Assembly (NCBI GenBank): GCA_030066045.1
Contig: JASJCJ010000002.1
Span: 1-64,000, forward strand
Source: Calothrix sp. MO_167.B12
Lineage (GTDB): Bacteria; Cyanobacteriota; Cyanobacteriia; Cyanobacteriales; Nostocaceae
Direction: 5' to 3'
Length of the DNA stretch: 64,000 nt
Position 1 is the stretch's first letter, and each line of letters starts with the position of its first letter. Below the pieces are notes generated by a model, which was given only the letters and a program-made list of their open reading frames with translations, was not told where the DNA came from and did no database searches. The position numbers were made by a program, and so were the translations under genes. Positions 50,266 to 61,136 of this stretch are shown here, piece after piece.

Positions 50266-51576
50266 CTATATTATTTTCTCTTTATTGTTCTCTTTCTTAT
50301 ATAAAATATATACTATCAACCATAAAAATATCATTTTTAAACCATCTGAAATTAAAGTAGACCAAGCTGCTCCTTGCCAAGAGTATAAAGGAATTAGATA
50401 ATAGTTTAATGAAAGGTTAAGCAAGGCAGTAAATAATTGTAATATACTGCGAATATTCTGATATCCTGCTCCCGTTAAAGTATCAGCTGCTATCCACTGT
50501 ATGCCTATGATAAAAGGCATTGGCGATAACCAATATAAGATTGGAATTGAAGCTATATATTTATCACCCAATAAATAAGCAATAAAGGGAGCAAAAAGTA
50601 AATAACCTATAATCGCTATAATCCCGTAGATAAAAGCAATAGGTATGAGACGTTTAGCAAATTTCAAGGTACCAGAAACGCCAAATAATCCCTCTTTAAA
50701 GAATTTCCCATAAGTCGCTCCAAACATAGCAAGCATTGGTATATATGCTACTTCGATAAAACGGTAAGCAGCTGCGTATAAACCTGTAGCTTCTAATGTT
50801 GAAAGACTAGCTAGCATTGTTTTGTCAATACTAGCATTGATAGTATCAGAAGAAATACCTAGTGAAAAATATATTCCATGTTTAATATTCTCTTTTATTC
50901 GTGATAGTTTAGGTGCTGGCAAACCTAGCATATAATTGACAGAAAAAACTGATACTATTGCTGTAGTTACTGCTGCTAAACAATATAGAAATCCCCAAAC
51001 TTGTATATCATATATTTTAAAATAAGCTAAAGTGATTGCAGCTAATAACTTATTAAAATTAAATATAACTTGCAGCTTTGCTGTTATCTTATGGTAATTT
51101 ACAGATATAAATGCCATGCCAGAAAGGTTAGATATTGCCATACATAATATGTCAGACAAAAGAACAAAAAATATGACAGTAGAAGGGATAGATGTTGGCA
51201 AGATAACCTTTGCTACAAAAAATGCAAATAAAATTAATGCATTCCCTGATAAAAGAGTTGTGACAATTGCATTACCCCAGTATTCGTTAAATAAATCTTT
51301 GTTTCTAGAGACATTTTTAATGAGGATATCTCCACTTCCTAAAGTGGCAAAAGGATGTACAACTACTGCAAATGCACTGACACCCATAAATATGCCAAGA
51401 TTTTCTTTGCCTAGGGATCGTGCAATTAGAATAAAATATGCTGCTTGCATAAAAATCCCAATCGCTCTACCTGACATCATCCACAAAGTAGCACGGAATA
51501 ATTTATGTTGAAATAGACTAATAAGACGATTTTTTAATAATGCTAAATGCTTCATATTTATTGCCCATAAAATCAT
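50266..51576 (-). CDS. Oligosaccharide flippase (Wzx-like)
   Basis: Polytopic; LGKENLGIFMGVSAFAVVVHPFATLGSGDILIKNVSRN. Confidence 0.85.
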   Translation of the reverse strand: MILWAINMKHLALLKNRLISLFQHKLFRATLWMMSGRAIGIFMQAAYFILIARSLGKENLGIFMGVSAFAVVVHPFATLGSGDILIKNVSRNKDLFNEYWGNAIVTTLLSGNALILFAFFVAKVILPTSIPSTVIFFVLLSDILCMAISNLSGMAFISVNYHKITAKLQVIFNFNKLLAAITLAYFKIYDIQVWGFLYCLAAVTTAIVSVFSVNYMLGLPAPKLSRIKENIKHGIYFSLGISSDTINASIDKTMLASLSTLEATGLYAAAYRFIEVAYIPMLAMFGATYGKFFKEGLFGVSGTLKFAKRLIPIAFIYGIIAIIGYLLFAPFIAYLLGDKYIASIPILYWLSPMPFIIGIQWIAADTLTGAGYQNIRSILQLFTALLNLSLNYYLIPLYSWQGAAWSTLISDGLKMIFLWLIVYILYKKENNKEKII

Positions 51577-51982
51577 TTATTTTTTACGTATATGTCATAC
51601 AAAAATATTGGTTATTCAGTATTTTCCCAATTCTCTGGATATCCCTCTCATTAGTAAAGAGAGATTAACTTTCAAAAGGCAAATAAATAAGCAGTTTTCA
51701 TTAGGACTTACCCACGGACAAGGTAAGCACAGTCATCGCCATGCAAGGAGCAATCCCAAACACCTGATTATAACGAGTGCGTAAATTCTATTCATATAAG
51801 ATATAAATTATAACTATCTATAGATTAGATTACCCAGAATGTTCATCAAATTACCAATAGTTAATAAAGTTTGTGATAATTTATAAATTGATTAATATTT
51901 ATGGTAATTACCCTGACCGGGAAAATACTTAGTAAAAAATACAAGGATTACTGGGACATCAATGATTATATCAATATAATTT

Positions 51983-53299
51983 TCAAGACTTATAAGATGG
52001 TTTTACTTCAGCTATTAAACGTGATGGATATTTTTGTGATTTTTCGGGAGGTATGAATATTGAAATCGACAATGCTGTATAAAGCACCCACAAAATATTA
52101 TTTTCTCCGACTAATCTACCTTCAGTAATAGTAGACATCACAATATATGTCAAATAGATCAATGGCCAAAGTCCATCCGTACCTGAAGTTACACGTGCTA
52201 ACCAAATTGAACGGGATATATTTATTACAAATCCAATCACATAAGTTAATAACCCAATTAAGCCGAATTCAAGCCACAACTCCAGCCAAGCATTATGGGC
52301 ATAAGGTACGGGCCAGCGAACTGCTCGAACAACATACGCAGATGGACCATCAAGTCCATTCCAGAATGATCCTAAACCATAGCCTAGCCAAAAACGTTTT
52401 TGGATCATGTCCCACGCAAAAGCCCAAATGTCTGTGCGCCCCGTTAAAGTAGCATCTTTACCAATGGCACTAAACAACATCTGTGAATTTTCAATGTAGA
52501 TAAAATAAGAAATCAGACCGAGTGTTATCAGCAATATAAATGTAGGAACCATAAACATATATCTCAATCGAAAAGTTCTATATAGGAATAGTGCAAAGAA
52601 TAGGACTAAGGTATTAACCATACTTGTAGTAGATCTCGCTAATAATAAGAGGACAATTACCAACCCCAGTCCCATATATAAAATAAACTTTCTTTTTGGA
52701 GAGATAATTGTTAACATGAAAATCAGAATTCCACTCAGGGCAAGTGCTTGACCAAAAAAATTTTTATGAGTAAAAATTCCTCTTATAGCCCCTGCGTGAA
52801 TTGCTCCCATAATGCCATATTTTGGCAGAGCAACAATAAAAATAGTACTTAATACTAAAATTAATATATATACAAGACCTAGAACTTTTACCTGATCTCT
52901 GAGGGAATAACGAGTCCCGAAATATAATCCGAATGTAGTTGTTCCAATTAACTGGATACAGCTTTTTATCGCTATTTCACGATTATAAGACCATGTTAAT
53001 GATGCAACAGCAATTGCCAGTATTAGCCAGATAATTTTATTGTTAGTGATATAATATACTGCTTTTTCCCAGCGAAGTAATAAAAAGAATATGGCACCAA
53101 TATAAGTTAGCAAATATAATAATACATTCACAGTTAAATTTACTGATGCAAAGTCAAACCCATCTCCTTCACTGGCTCCTCCAGATACAATTAGAGGCAG
53201 CCAGTCTGCGATATAATGGATAAGAGATACAACCGTAAAAACTAATTCAAAAAATATAAAATTTTTTCCTACTTTCGTTCCCATAATGTATACAAACAA
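51983..53299 (-). CDS. O-antigen ligase/polymerase family protein
   Basis: Polytopic; GRTDIWAFAWDMIQKRFWLGYGLGSFW...AHNAWLELWLEFGLIGLLTYVIG. Confidence 0.9.
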   Translation of the reverse strand: MFVYIMGTKVGKNFIFFELVFTVVSLIHYIADWLPLIVSGGASEGDGFDFASVNLTVNVLLYLLTYIGAIFFLLLRWEKAVYYITNNKIIWLILAIAVASLTWSYNREIAIKSCIQLIGTTTFGLYFGTRYSLRDQVKVLGLVYILILVLSTIFIVALPKYGIMGAIHAGAIRGIFTHKNFFGQALALSGILIFMLTIISPKRKFILYMGLGLVIVLLLLARSTTSMVNTLVLFFALFLYRTFRLRYMFMVPTFILLITLGLISYFIYIENSQMLFSAIGKDATLTGRTDIWAFAWDMIQKRFWLGYGLGSFWNGLDGPSAYVVRAVRWPVPYAHNAWLELWLEFGLIGLLTYVIGFVINISRSIWLARVTSGTDGLWPLIYLTYIVMSTITEGRLVGENNILWVLYTALSISIFIPPEKSQKYPSRLIAEVKPSYKS

Positions 53300-53393
53300 A
53301 ATTTAGCCAATACTCGCGAATTCATAATTTTTTAGAGGAATTAATGAGAGGATGTTTGTCAAGTATTATTTAAGACTTCAAGCTGGTAGCTAC

Positions 53394-53476
53394 ATAGCAC
53401 TACACACAAGTCACGCATTTTACTGCTCATAGGTTTGAGCATTCAACAATATTCTAACCTAATTACGTAGTGCTAT
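53394..53476. repeat. Small inverted-repeat element ATAGCACTAC...GTAGTGCTAT
   Basis: 10-bp perfect ends; partial relative near 9762-9825. Confidence 0.55.
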
Positions 53477-53579
53477 AAGTGGCAATAGTAGTTTCGTCTC
53501 TTGGTTCCCAAATTTACCCAGCTATGTTCCAGGAAAGTGCAAGGTTTTTAAGTTTCTAGATTTTATGAATCGTTATATT

Positions 53580-54761
53580 TTACTGTCGCTCTGTACGAAC
53601 CCACTCTCTCTGAGGACGCAGCAGAAAAATTAGATATATAGGAATCTTCCAAAGAATGTAAAAAGGTACAGCTAGAAGTGCTGTCATGGGTAAGTCTGTT
53701 CGCCCAAACTTTGCCCAAGCACCAACAACGGATACAAATAACAAAAGTCCAGCGATCGCTAAGATAATTGCTGGAGTCCAACTTGCTCCTAATACCCCCA
53801 AACTCAAGGCACTTACCATGACCACCAACCAGATGAGAACTAACAAGGATAGGGGTGGTACACATAAGTCCAGTGCTATTGCCAACAAATCTAAACGTTT
53901 TTGACTAATTGACGCTTTGAATAATTGTGGGACTTGAGTAATTAAAGTCTGCAAATGACCATGTTCCCAACGTGTCCTTTGGATTTTGGCAGCTTGCCCC
54001 TTCTGGGGTAAAACCCCTGTGACTTTTGTATCTGAGCAAAATAGGGGTGGATATCCAGCGATCGCTAGATCGACTGCTAGCTGAATATCCTCAACAATGT
54101 TGCTATTTGCTAAAGACACTTTGCTAATCGCCGACCAAGGAAAAGCCATACCTGTACCCTGTAAAAAACAAGGTAATCCCATCTGAGCTAATCCCTTAGG
54201 ACGGACTAAATTCTTGACCATAAATGCAAAGGCTGAAATCCTATCCCTTACATTGGGTTGAGCAGGGTATGCCAAAAGATAGGTTGCTTGTACAGGTTGT
54301 CCAGAAGCCATCGCCAATGCAGCTATCCGCTCTATAGTACCTTCATGAACATAACAGTCAGCATCAACTACCACAACTACTTCCGGTGGGTCTGTTTCAA
54401 TTAACCGCAAGCCATAGTCTAGGGCATATCCTTTTCCCTTCCGTTGTGGATCTAGCCGTTCGATAACTGTCGCTCCTAATTTCTGACTGACATTTGCCGT
54501 TTCATCTGTACAATTATCAGCAATAACTACAAGCCGATCTTGAGGTGTTAATTGTGGTATTAATGTTTCTAAAGTAACAGTAATACCCAAGGCTTCATTA
54601 TGAGCTGGCACCAAAACTGCAATCCTTGGTCTAGACTTGCTAATATTCTCTACCTGAGACTGATTAGATAATAATGCTGTGCAACATTCAACAAACAGAA
54701 TGCTAATGATAATTAAAATTATCAGAGAGATGACAACCCATAAAATATTCAAAAAAAACAT
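53580..54761 (-). CDS. Glycosyltransferase family 2 (processive-type membrane)
   Basis: RIAVLVPAHNEALGITVTLETLIPQL; VVVVDADCYV; RTRWEHGH. Confidence 0.92.
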   Translation of the reverse strand: MFFLNILWVVISLIILIIISILFVECCTALLSNQSQVENISKSRPRIAVLVPAHNEALGITVTLETLIPQLTPQDRLVVIADNCTDETANVSQKLGATVIERLDPQRKGKGYALDYGLRLIETDPPEVVVVVDADCYVHEGTIERIAALAMASGQPVQATYLLAYPAQPNVRDRISAFAFMVKNLVRPKGLAQMGLPCFLQGTGMAFPWSAISKVSLANSNIVEDIQLAVDLAIAGYPPLFCSDTKVTGVLPQKGQAAKIQRTRWEHGHLQTLITQVPQLFKASISQKRLDLLAIALDLCVPPLSLLVLIWLVVMVSALSLGVLGASWTPAIILAIAGLLLFVSVVGAWAKFGRTDLPMTALLAVPFYILWKIPIYLIFLLRPQREWVRTERQ

Positions 54762-55003
54762 AATTTATATTGTTATAGGAAAACATATGATTTCAAATTT
54801 ATAAATTGAAATACAGTTTTAAATGCATAGTTTTATTGACGTAGTTTGACAATTCATTGAGTGTATAATAAGGAATTGTTAGGAACAATATCAAGTTGAT
54901 TAATCAAAAGTTGACGGTATGTTAAGATCGTACACAATATTTTTATGTGAACATCTAGTCTTTTATACTGATTAATAAAATTTTCATTAGCTGAGGCGAC
55001 ACT

Positions 55004-57250
55004 CTATAATATGTTGAATAGTTTACTCAAAGAAATTGGAGAATTACTTGAAGTATAATCGCTCCAGTCTTCATCCGTCAAGTAGGTCTTCGCATGGTAA
55101 AAATAAGTATTAAACTCTTTTTTATTGATCCCGTTGACAACTAAACCCAAAACATTTTGTTCTGAACGTTCTAGCATTTCTTTAGCCAAAGTTGCACTCT
55201 TACGGTCAAGAATTTCTGGTCGATTTACTAGCAAAATACCATCACTCATCCGACCTAAAGTTAAAGCATCAGCTGTCAACAGTAAGGGTGGAGAATCAAT
55301 AATTACAAAGTCATATTTGTCTGTAGTAGACTGGATAAATGAAGACATTCTTTGAGAATCTAAAAGGGCTAATGAATTAGGAGGTTTAACACCTGAAGTG
55401 AGGATCTCGAGATGTTCTATATCCTGACAGACTGCTGGGCTAAATTCTGTTTGACCAACTAGTAAATTACTTAATCCCTGATTATTATTTAACTCCCAAA
55501 TATGATGCTGAACAGGTTGACGAAGATCCGCATCAATTAATAAGACTCGACGTCCTAGTTGGGCAATAACCGCAGCTAAATTAGCTGCCACAGTAGATTT
55601 ACCTTCTTTGGGCACAGAACTAGTGACTACAATCACTCTTAGTTCTTTATCTGAACTGAGAAATTTGATATTTGCCTGAATCATTCGGTAAATTTCACCA
55701 ATAAAAGAATTTGGTGCATTCCTAACTGGAACTTCCGGAGTTATCAGATCTATATCTTTTTTACGTGATGTATATTTGTTCTGCTGCAATGAGGGAGTAA
55801 TTCCCAGTAATGTATATGCAAATAATTCTTTAATTTCTTCTAGGCTCTTCAGAGATTTATCTCTGATCTCTAAAAGCAGGATTGAACTTGTAGAGAGGAA
55901 TAAACCTAGCATAATTCCTAGAAGTAAAACTACAATATGTTTCAGAATACTTCCTTTTTCAGGAACTTCAGCTAGTTGAATAATATTAACATTATCTGTT
56001 TTTTTATTTTCTGTAACTTGCACTTCTGGAAGTTTAGTTAACAGAGTATTATAAGTTGCTTTCGCTGCTTCTACTTTTCTTTCTAGTATCTCCTGGTGTT
56101 GCTGTAGCTTTGGCAACAACAAAGATCGCTTTTCATAAATATCTCGGGACTGATATAAAGAAGCAAGTTGTTGAGTTAATTTTAAATTTTGGATTGCAGA
56201 GGTAATAAATTCCTCCACTAAGTTTGCTTTCATATCCTGGCTCTGTAATAATCCATAAGGAATTACAGCCCGATTATTTGCAACTTCCCGACTTTTTTGT
56301 TGTATGAGATTTTCTAAAATTTCTTTTTTATTTTCTAGGGCAATAATATTAGGATGTTGATTCAAAAATAGTTTCTTTTGGTTAGTTAATTCACTCTCAA
56401 CTGTTCTTAGCTCTGCAATAGCTGACTGTATCTCAGGTGAAGTACTGAGAATATTTACAGTCATGGCTTGTTCCAGATTTAAACCTAACTCACTTTGCAG
56501 TTTTGTCGATTGAGCTTTAACAGCATTTAGATCGGATTCAAGAGTCGTAATTTGTCGATTTAATGCTGCAATCTCTAATACAGTTACTTCTGCTTCTTTT
56601 GCTAGATCTACAACTTTATTTTGTTCTCTAAATTTGCGAAGTCTTGCTTCTGCGTTTAACACTTCCTTCTCTATTTCTGGAAGTTGTTTATTAATAAATT
56701 GACGAACAGCTATGACTTCAGAACGATTTTTATCCGTTTGATTGTCTATGTATAGAGTCATCAATGTGTTAACCACATCTGCTGCTTCCTGAGGCTTTTT
56801 ACTTTTGTAGCTAATTTGAATTACATCTGTTGCTCCTATAATCTTGATATCAATTTTTTTCTTCAAATCTTCAGGTTTGAATAATTGACCTTTGTTGTCT
56901 TTAAGTTGTAGCTTTTTAATCGTCTTTTCTAAAATAGGATGTGAATTAATTACCTCTATTTCTGTAGTTAGAGGTGTCTGATTTGCTACTATACTTTGTA
57001 AATTTCCTATTTTCCCTAATCCAGTCAGAGAAGATGTTTTGTCTACTTTTTGAAAAAGTAGTTTACCTTCTGTTGTGTAGGATGGCTTTAGGAAAGGTAG
57101 TAACGATGCAGTCAGGCTAACTGTAATCACAAAAATACTAGTCGCTGGTAACCAGCGACGTTTACAGGCTTGTAAATATTTTTGCAAATCTAAATCAATG
57201 GCCGCTCTATTCTCCTTAAGGCGGTTACCAGATGCAAGATAGTCATCCAT
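55004..57250 (-). CDS. Wzc-like polysaccharide biosynthesis tyrosine autokinase
   Basis: Wzz domain, coiled coil, VVTSSVPKEGKSTVAANLAAV, VLLIDADLRQPVQH, Tyr-containing C-terminus. Confidence 0.93.
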   Translation of the reverse strand: MDDYLASGNRLKENRAAIDLDLQKYLQACKRRWLPATSIFVITVSLTASLLPFLKPSYTTEGKLLFQKVDKTSSLTGLGKIGNLQSIVANQTPLTTEIEVINSHPILEKTIKKLQLKDNKGQLFKPEDLKKKIDIKIIGATDVIQISYKSKKPQEAADVVNTLMTLYIDNQTDKNRSEVIAVRQFINKQLPEIEKEVLNAEARLRKFREQNKVVDLAKEAEVTVLEIAALNRQITTLESDLNAVKAQSTKLQSELGLNLEQAMTVNILSTSPEIQSAIAELRTVESELTNQKKLFLNQHPNIIALENKKEILENLIQQKSREVANNRAVIPYGLLQSQDMKANLVEEFITSAIQNLKLTQQLASLYQSRDIYEKRSLLLPKLQQHQEILERKVEAAKATYNTLLTKLPEVQVTENKKTDNVNIIQLAEVPEKGSILKHIVVLLLGIMLGLFLSTSSILLLEIRDKSLKSLEEIKELFAYTLLGITPSLQQNKYTSRKKDIDLITPEVPVRNAPNSFIGEIYRMIQANIKFLSSDKELRVIVVTSSVPKEGKSTVAANLAAVIAQLGRRVLLIDADLRQPVQHHIWELNNNQGLSNLLVGQTEFSPAVCQDIEHLEILTSGVKPPNSLALLDSQRMSSFIQSTTDKYDFVIIDSPPLLLTADALTLGRMSDGILLVNRPEILDRKSATLAKEMLERSEQNVLGLVVNGINKKEFNTYFYHAKTYLTDEDWSDYTSSNSPISLSKLFNIL

Positions 57251-57572
57251 TGTGTTTATTTTATTTGTAGAATAGTTGACTAGTTTGATTCAGCATTTTT
57301 TGTACTTGTTAGCCAATATATCCTATGGTTCTAGAAAATTAATAATCTAGAGTCCTTATTTAAGATAATTTTTTATAATCTTTAAAAAACTAGTATTTTT
57401 CGGGAACTACCTAGGTATTAATATGCCATCAGACCCAAGTAGAGTGGACTTGAATCACTACTTCGCGGGATTCCAAAAATGAGCAACTGCTCTGTATTTA
57501 ACTGCCTTGCTACTAGTTTAGATAAAGGGTTATTTTACCTATGGAGTCAAGTTAAGAATCAGCGAGTGAGCC

Positions 57573-58460
57573 ATGTCCAGTCAAATATCCCAAATGCTGA
57601 TACCACATATCAAAGATTTAGGGGGGTTTGCAGCGCGTCGTCTTCTTCCCAACCAATATCGGTCTATGGTTGGACCTTTTATCTTTTTTGACCATTTAGG
57701 CCCTGCAACCTTTCCTCCAGGTAAAGGGGTAGATGTGCGTCCCCATCCCCATATAAATCTTGCAACGGTAACATATTTGTTTGCAGGAGTTTTGCTACAT
57801 CGCGATAGCTTAGGTTCTGTACAAGAAATTCGTCCTGGTGAAGTAAATTGGATGACTGCGGGAAGGGGAATTGTCCATTCCGAGCGTACTCCTACAAATG
57901 CTCGCAATGGGGAATCTATACTCCACGCTATCCAGACTTGGATTGCTTTACCTGATGAGTATGAAGAAGTTTCTCCTTCCTTCGAGCATTATCCAGCAGA
58001 TAGCTTACCTACTTGGGATCGGGATGGCGCGTCTATAACTTTGATAGCTGGAGAAGTAGATGGATATAAGTCTCCGGTGGTAACTTTCTCCACTATGATG
58101 TATTTGGATGTAATTCTCAAACCCAATGGTAAGTTTGTACTTGGCTCAGAATACAGGGAACAAGGAATTTATAGTGTCACTGAGGGACTCAAGATAAATG
58201 GCGAATCTGTAGAACAGCATCGTTTGGTAATGGTTCAACCTGATAATGGAGTAGAAATTACCTCTACCACGGAAGCTCGATGTGTAATTATTGGTGGGGA
58301 ACCCATTGGCAAACGTTACAAGTGGTGGAACTTTGTATCTAGTAGTCCCTCCCGCATCGAACAAGCTAAGTCTGATTGGCAACAAGGACGATTTGATAAA
58401 GTTCCAGGGGAAACAGAGTTTATCCCCCTCCCCGATGAATCTTTCGTGGAATCAGTTTAA
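57573..58460 (+). CDS. Pirin family protein
   Basis: VGPFIFFDHLGPATFPPGKGVDVRPHPHINLATVTYLFAGVLLHRDSLGS. Confidence 0.93.
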   Translation: MSSQISQMLIPHIKDLGGFAARRLLPNQYRSMVGPFIFFDHLGPATFPPGKGVDVRPHPHINLATVTYLFAGVLLHRDSLGSVQEIRPGEVNWMTAGRGIVHSERTPTNARNGESILHAIQTWIALPDEYEEVSPSFEHYPADSLPTWDRDGASITLIAGEVDGYKSPVVTFSTMMYLDVILKPNGKFVLGSEYREQGIYSVTEGLKINGESVEQHRLVMVQPDNGVEITSTTEARCVIIGGEPIGKRYKWWNFVSSSPSRIEQAKSDWQQGRFDKVPGETEFIPLPDESFVESV

Positions 58461-58720
58461 TACATCGAATACCCCTTCCCTCATGGGCATGGCGTGGGTA
58501 ATACTATTTTGGATTTTGGATTTTATATCATGTTCCCTTAATTACTTATAATTCTTGCTTGAATCACATCTTGCACCACAAGATTATTCAGAAAAATAGA
58601 GCCTAAAACTCTTGAATTTAAGTAAGGTGGGCACTAAGGTGGGCAGTACTCTTATTGAGAAGGTGCAAGATATGTGTTGACTTACCCCTGCTCTCTCTTA
58701 ACCTATCCTTACATCAGATA

Positions 58721-58857
58721 CCATTGGCGAATAGTGTGTCTGACCCCTCAGTAGGCTAAAAGCTGGAAATTTTTGGAATAATTTGGAGTTGTTTTTTCTT
58801 CCCTTGCTTGGGTGCTCCCCTGCTGTTAAAAAGGGTGATACCCCTAATTAGCCAATG
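58721..58857. mobile_element. Degenerate copy of the 36690-36832 element
   Basis: CATTGGCGAATAG...CTAATTAGCCAATG with shared CTAAAAGCTGG and GGGTGATACCCCT segments. Confidence 0.5.
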
Positions 58858-59439
58858 ACATTTTTATAAGGAGAGAATGCCGCAGACGGGTAAGATTTTA
58901 TAAAAAGTAGATGCTCGCGATTGTGAAGAATAATTAACAAGAAGTTTTGATATTTGTAGCGATTGTTATCCTAATGAAAAAAGGACTTTACTTCTTATCT
59001 AAGTTAAAAACTCACTAGCTATAAGCTGTTAAGCTTCTAAATTGTATACATAAGGCGGGCAGGATTCCCGCACTACAATCACCTGATTTTTTGCTTTATA
59101 CAATTTAGCTGCGTATTAACTTATCAACGCTTTCAGTCTCCACTTTTATCTTCATGTCTCACTATATGAACGAGACTAAATTGTTCTAGCCTCTAATTCA
59201 CATAAGCCTTATTTTACAGGAGCAACACGAAAAAGTGAAGTGCTAAAACTAAGAACAAAAATAGGCTATTTCAGGATGCGATTGCTTCGCAGATGCCTGG
59301 AAGGCATATCGCAACTAAAATACTTGATTTTGTTGAAAATTTAGCCGTGTAATTGAGAATTTAACCTCGAGTTCACAAAATCGCGTTACTCCTTACTTTA
59401 CTAATTCGCATAAGCCGTACTTATAATGGGGTGTAAATC

Positions 59440-60564
59440 ATGAGTACAAGTACAAATGTATCTGTAAAAAATGATTTCTTATGGGATATAACCCACTTAC
59501 AAGAACATTTAAGATATGCAGCAGACCTTGAATTTTGGACAATTCCTTTTTATGTTTCGGCTTTTTGGTCTTTAGCCTGTAAGCTTACAACTCCTGCCAA
59601 CCTTTACAATGATTTTACAACAGATAAACTGACGGACCAAGCAAAACTGATTCTGTCGGTTGCCATAGAGGAGATGTTCCATTTTCAGACAGCCTGTAAT
59701 ATAGCAAATGCATTTAATGCGTTTGATGGTATAGACGAAAGTAAATTATTTCCTTTGCCAGTGTACGGTCAAAAGGATAGTGAGGGTTATTACAAGTTTC
59801 CTCATATTGACTTCAATCTACTCAATCTGGAACTGGAAGACAATCCTACAAAGCATCCAATAAAATATCCGCCGATAGTAGGAGAAACATATGATTTCAC
59901 TCAATATACTTCAGAACTAGGAGCCGCTGATCCTCAGCATATTCATGCAATGTGCCTCATTGAATATCCAAACTGGCTACCAGAAGAAGCACAAGAACTT
60001 AAGCAGAATGTGAAGGATTACTCTTCTATAGGACATTTTTATAATGCTATTTTGATTCAGCTAGATGTTAAGGGTAGTTATTTCAATGGCTATTGCAAAG
60101 CTGATAATCAGGTAATACAAGGGACAAAGAAAAAAGAATTTAGCAATCAGACAGATTTTCAGAACATGAAGCCAAAAGAGGTTATTCTGAACGACAAAGA
60201 AGAGAATTTGTCAAAAGTCAAAGAATTAATCGGAATTATTACCACTCAAGGCGAAGGACGTCAGGTTGGGAATGAAAAAATTCCAAGTGAGTATCAAAAT
60301 ATTGGGCATTATCAGTATCAGAATAATCAACAATGGCCACATTTTGAAAAATTTCTTCAACTCTACAACCATCCTCCAAAACCGGAACAAGTATCGCAAC
60401 CAACACAAAAACCTATTTCCGACCATATCCAGGATGCTTTAGCTAAGTTTAGAGAAGGACTAATAGGAATATTTGTTAAACATAACGGTCAAGATGTGGA
60501 TGGACAAAAAAAATTAATGACCAATTTAAGTAAAGCCATTTATGATTGTTACCCACATCAGTAA
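59440..60564 (+). CDS. Ferritin-like protein related to iminophenyl-pyruvate dimer synthase (VioB/RebD type)
   Basis: LQEHLRYAADLEFWTIPFYVSAFWSL; AIEEMFHFQTACNIANAF; QHIHAMCLIEYPNW. Confidence 0.75.
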   Translation: MSTSTNVSVKNDFLWDITHLQEHLRYAADLEFWTIPFYVSAFWSLACKLTTPANLYNDFTTDKLTDQAKLILSVAIEEMFHFQTACNIANAFNAFDGIDESKLFPLPVYGQKDSEGYYKFPHIDFNLLNLELEDNPTKHPIKYPPIVGETYDFTQYTSELGAADPQHIHAMCLIEYPNWLPEEAQELKQNVKDYSSIGHFYNAILIQLDVKGSYFNGYCKADNQVIQGTKKKEFSNQTDFQNMKPKEVILNDKEENLSKVKELIGIITTQGEGRQVGNEKIPSEYQNIGHYQYQNNQQWPHFEKFLQLYNHPPKPEQVSQPTQKPISDHIQDALAKFREGLIGIFVKHNGQDVDGQKKLMTNLSKAIYDCYPHQ

Positions 60565-61005
60565 ACCAAAAAGTTTTTTAGAAGCCTTGCAATGTGGACA
60601 TTTCAGCGAAATGGTAGGATACCACACAATCAGGTACTAGTCGGCGTTGAGCGCCAATACTGTTAGTTTCCTTAAGGCGTTCTGATCGCTTCGCTATTAA
60701 ACGAAGTTGTTTTTATCCTTGTACGCGAGGGTTGAAACCCTTATTTTTACGTTCGTTTCCAAAAGTTTGTGGTTTACTGACATTCCGCACCCTAACGCGG
60801 AATGTGGGTTAAGCACATGATATTAGACACCGAACACCACTTTCCCTCATGGAACTGGGTAATGTTATTGCATATACCGAAAAATTCTCGATGCCGTGCC
60901 CCTACTATGTTTATATTCCTTCCCTCCTACCCTGCACCGAAGCCGCTAAAAGCCATTTGGGCATGGCTTCGCTTACCGCGTCTACACTCCATCACTCCTT
61001 TACTC

Positions 61006-61121
61006 TAAGGTGATTTATGAAAATAATTTTACCAATGACAAGGGCGCAAGCCGCAGCGCCCCTACAATGGATCTGCCATAGGACAAACATTCTAATCACA
61101 TCCGTTGGTGATGAATTGTCA
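61006..61121. repeat. Dispersed ~115-bp repeat, copy 2 (inverted relative to 31510-31624)
   Basis: TTATGAAAATAATTTTACCAATGACAAGGGCGCAAGCCGCAGCGCCCCTACAATG is the exact reverse complement of the copy 1 core. Confidence 0.85.
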
Positions 61122-61136
61122 CCTCACGTGGTAATT

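Noticed and set aside
60802-61008. 68-aa plus-strand ORF
   Set aside because: Intergenic repeat-rich sequence with no recognisable motif.
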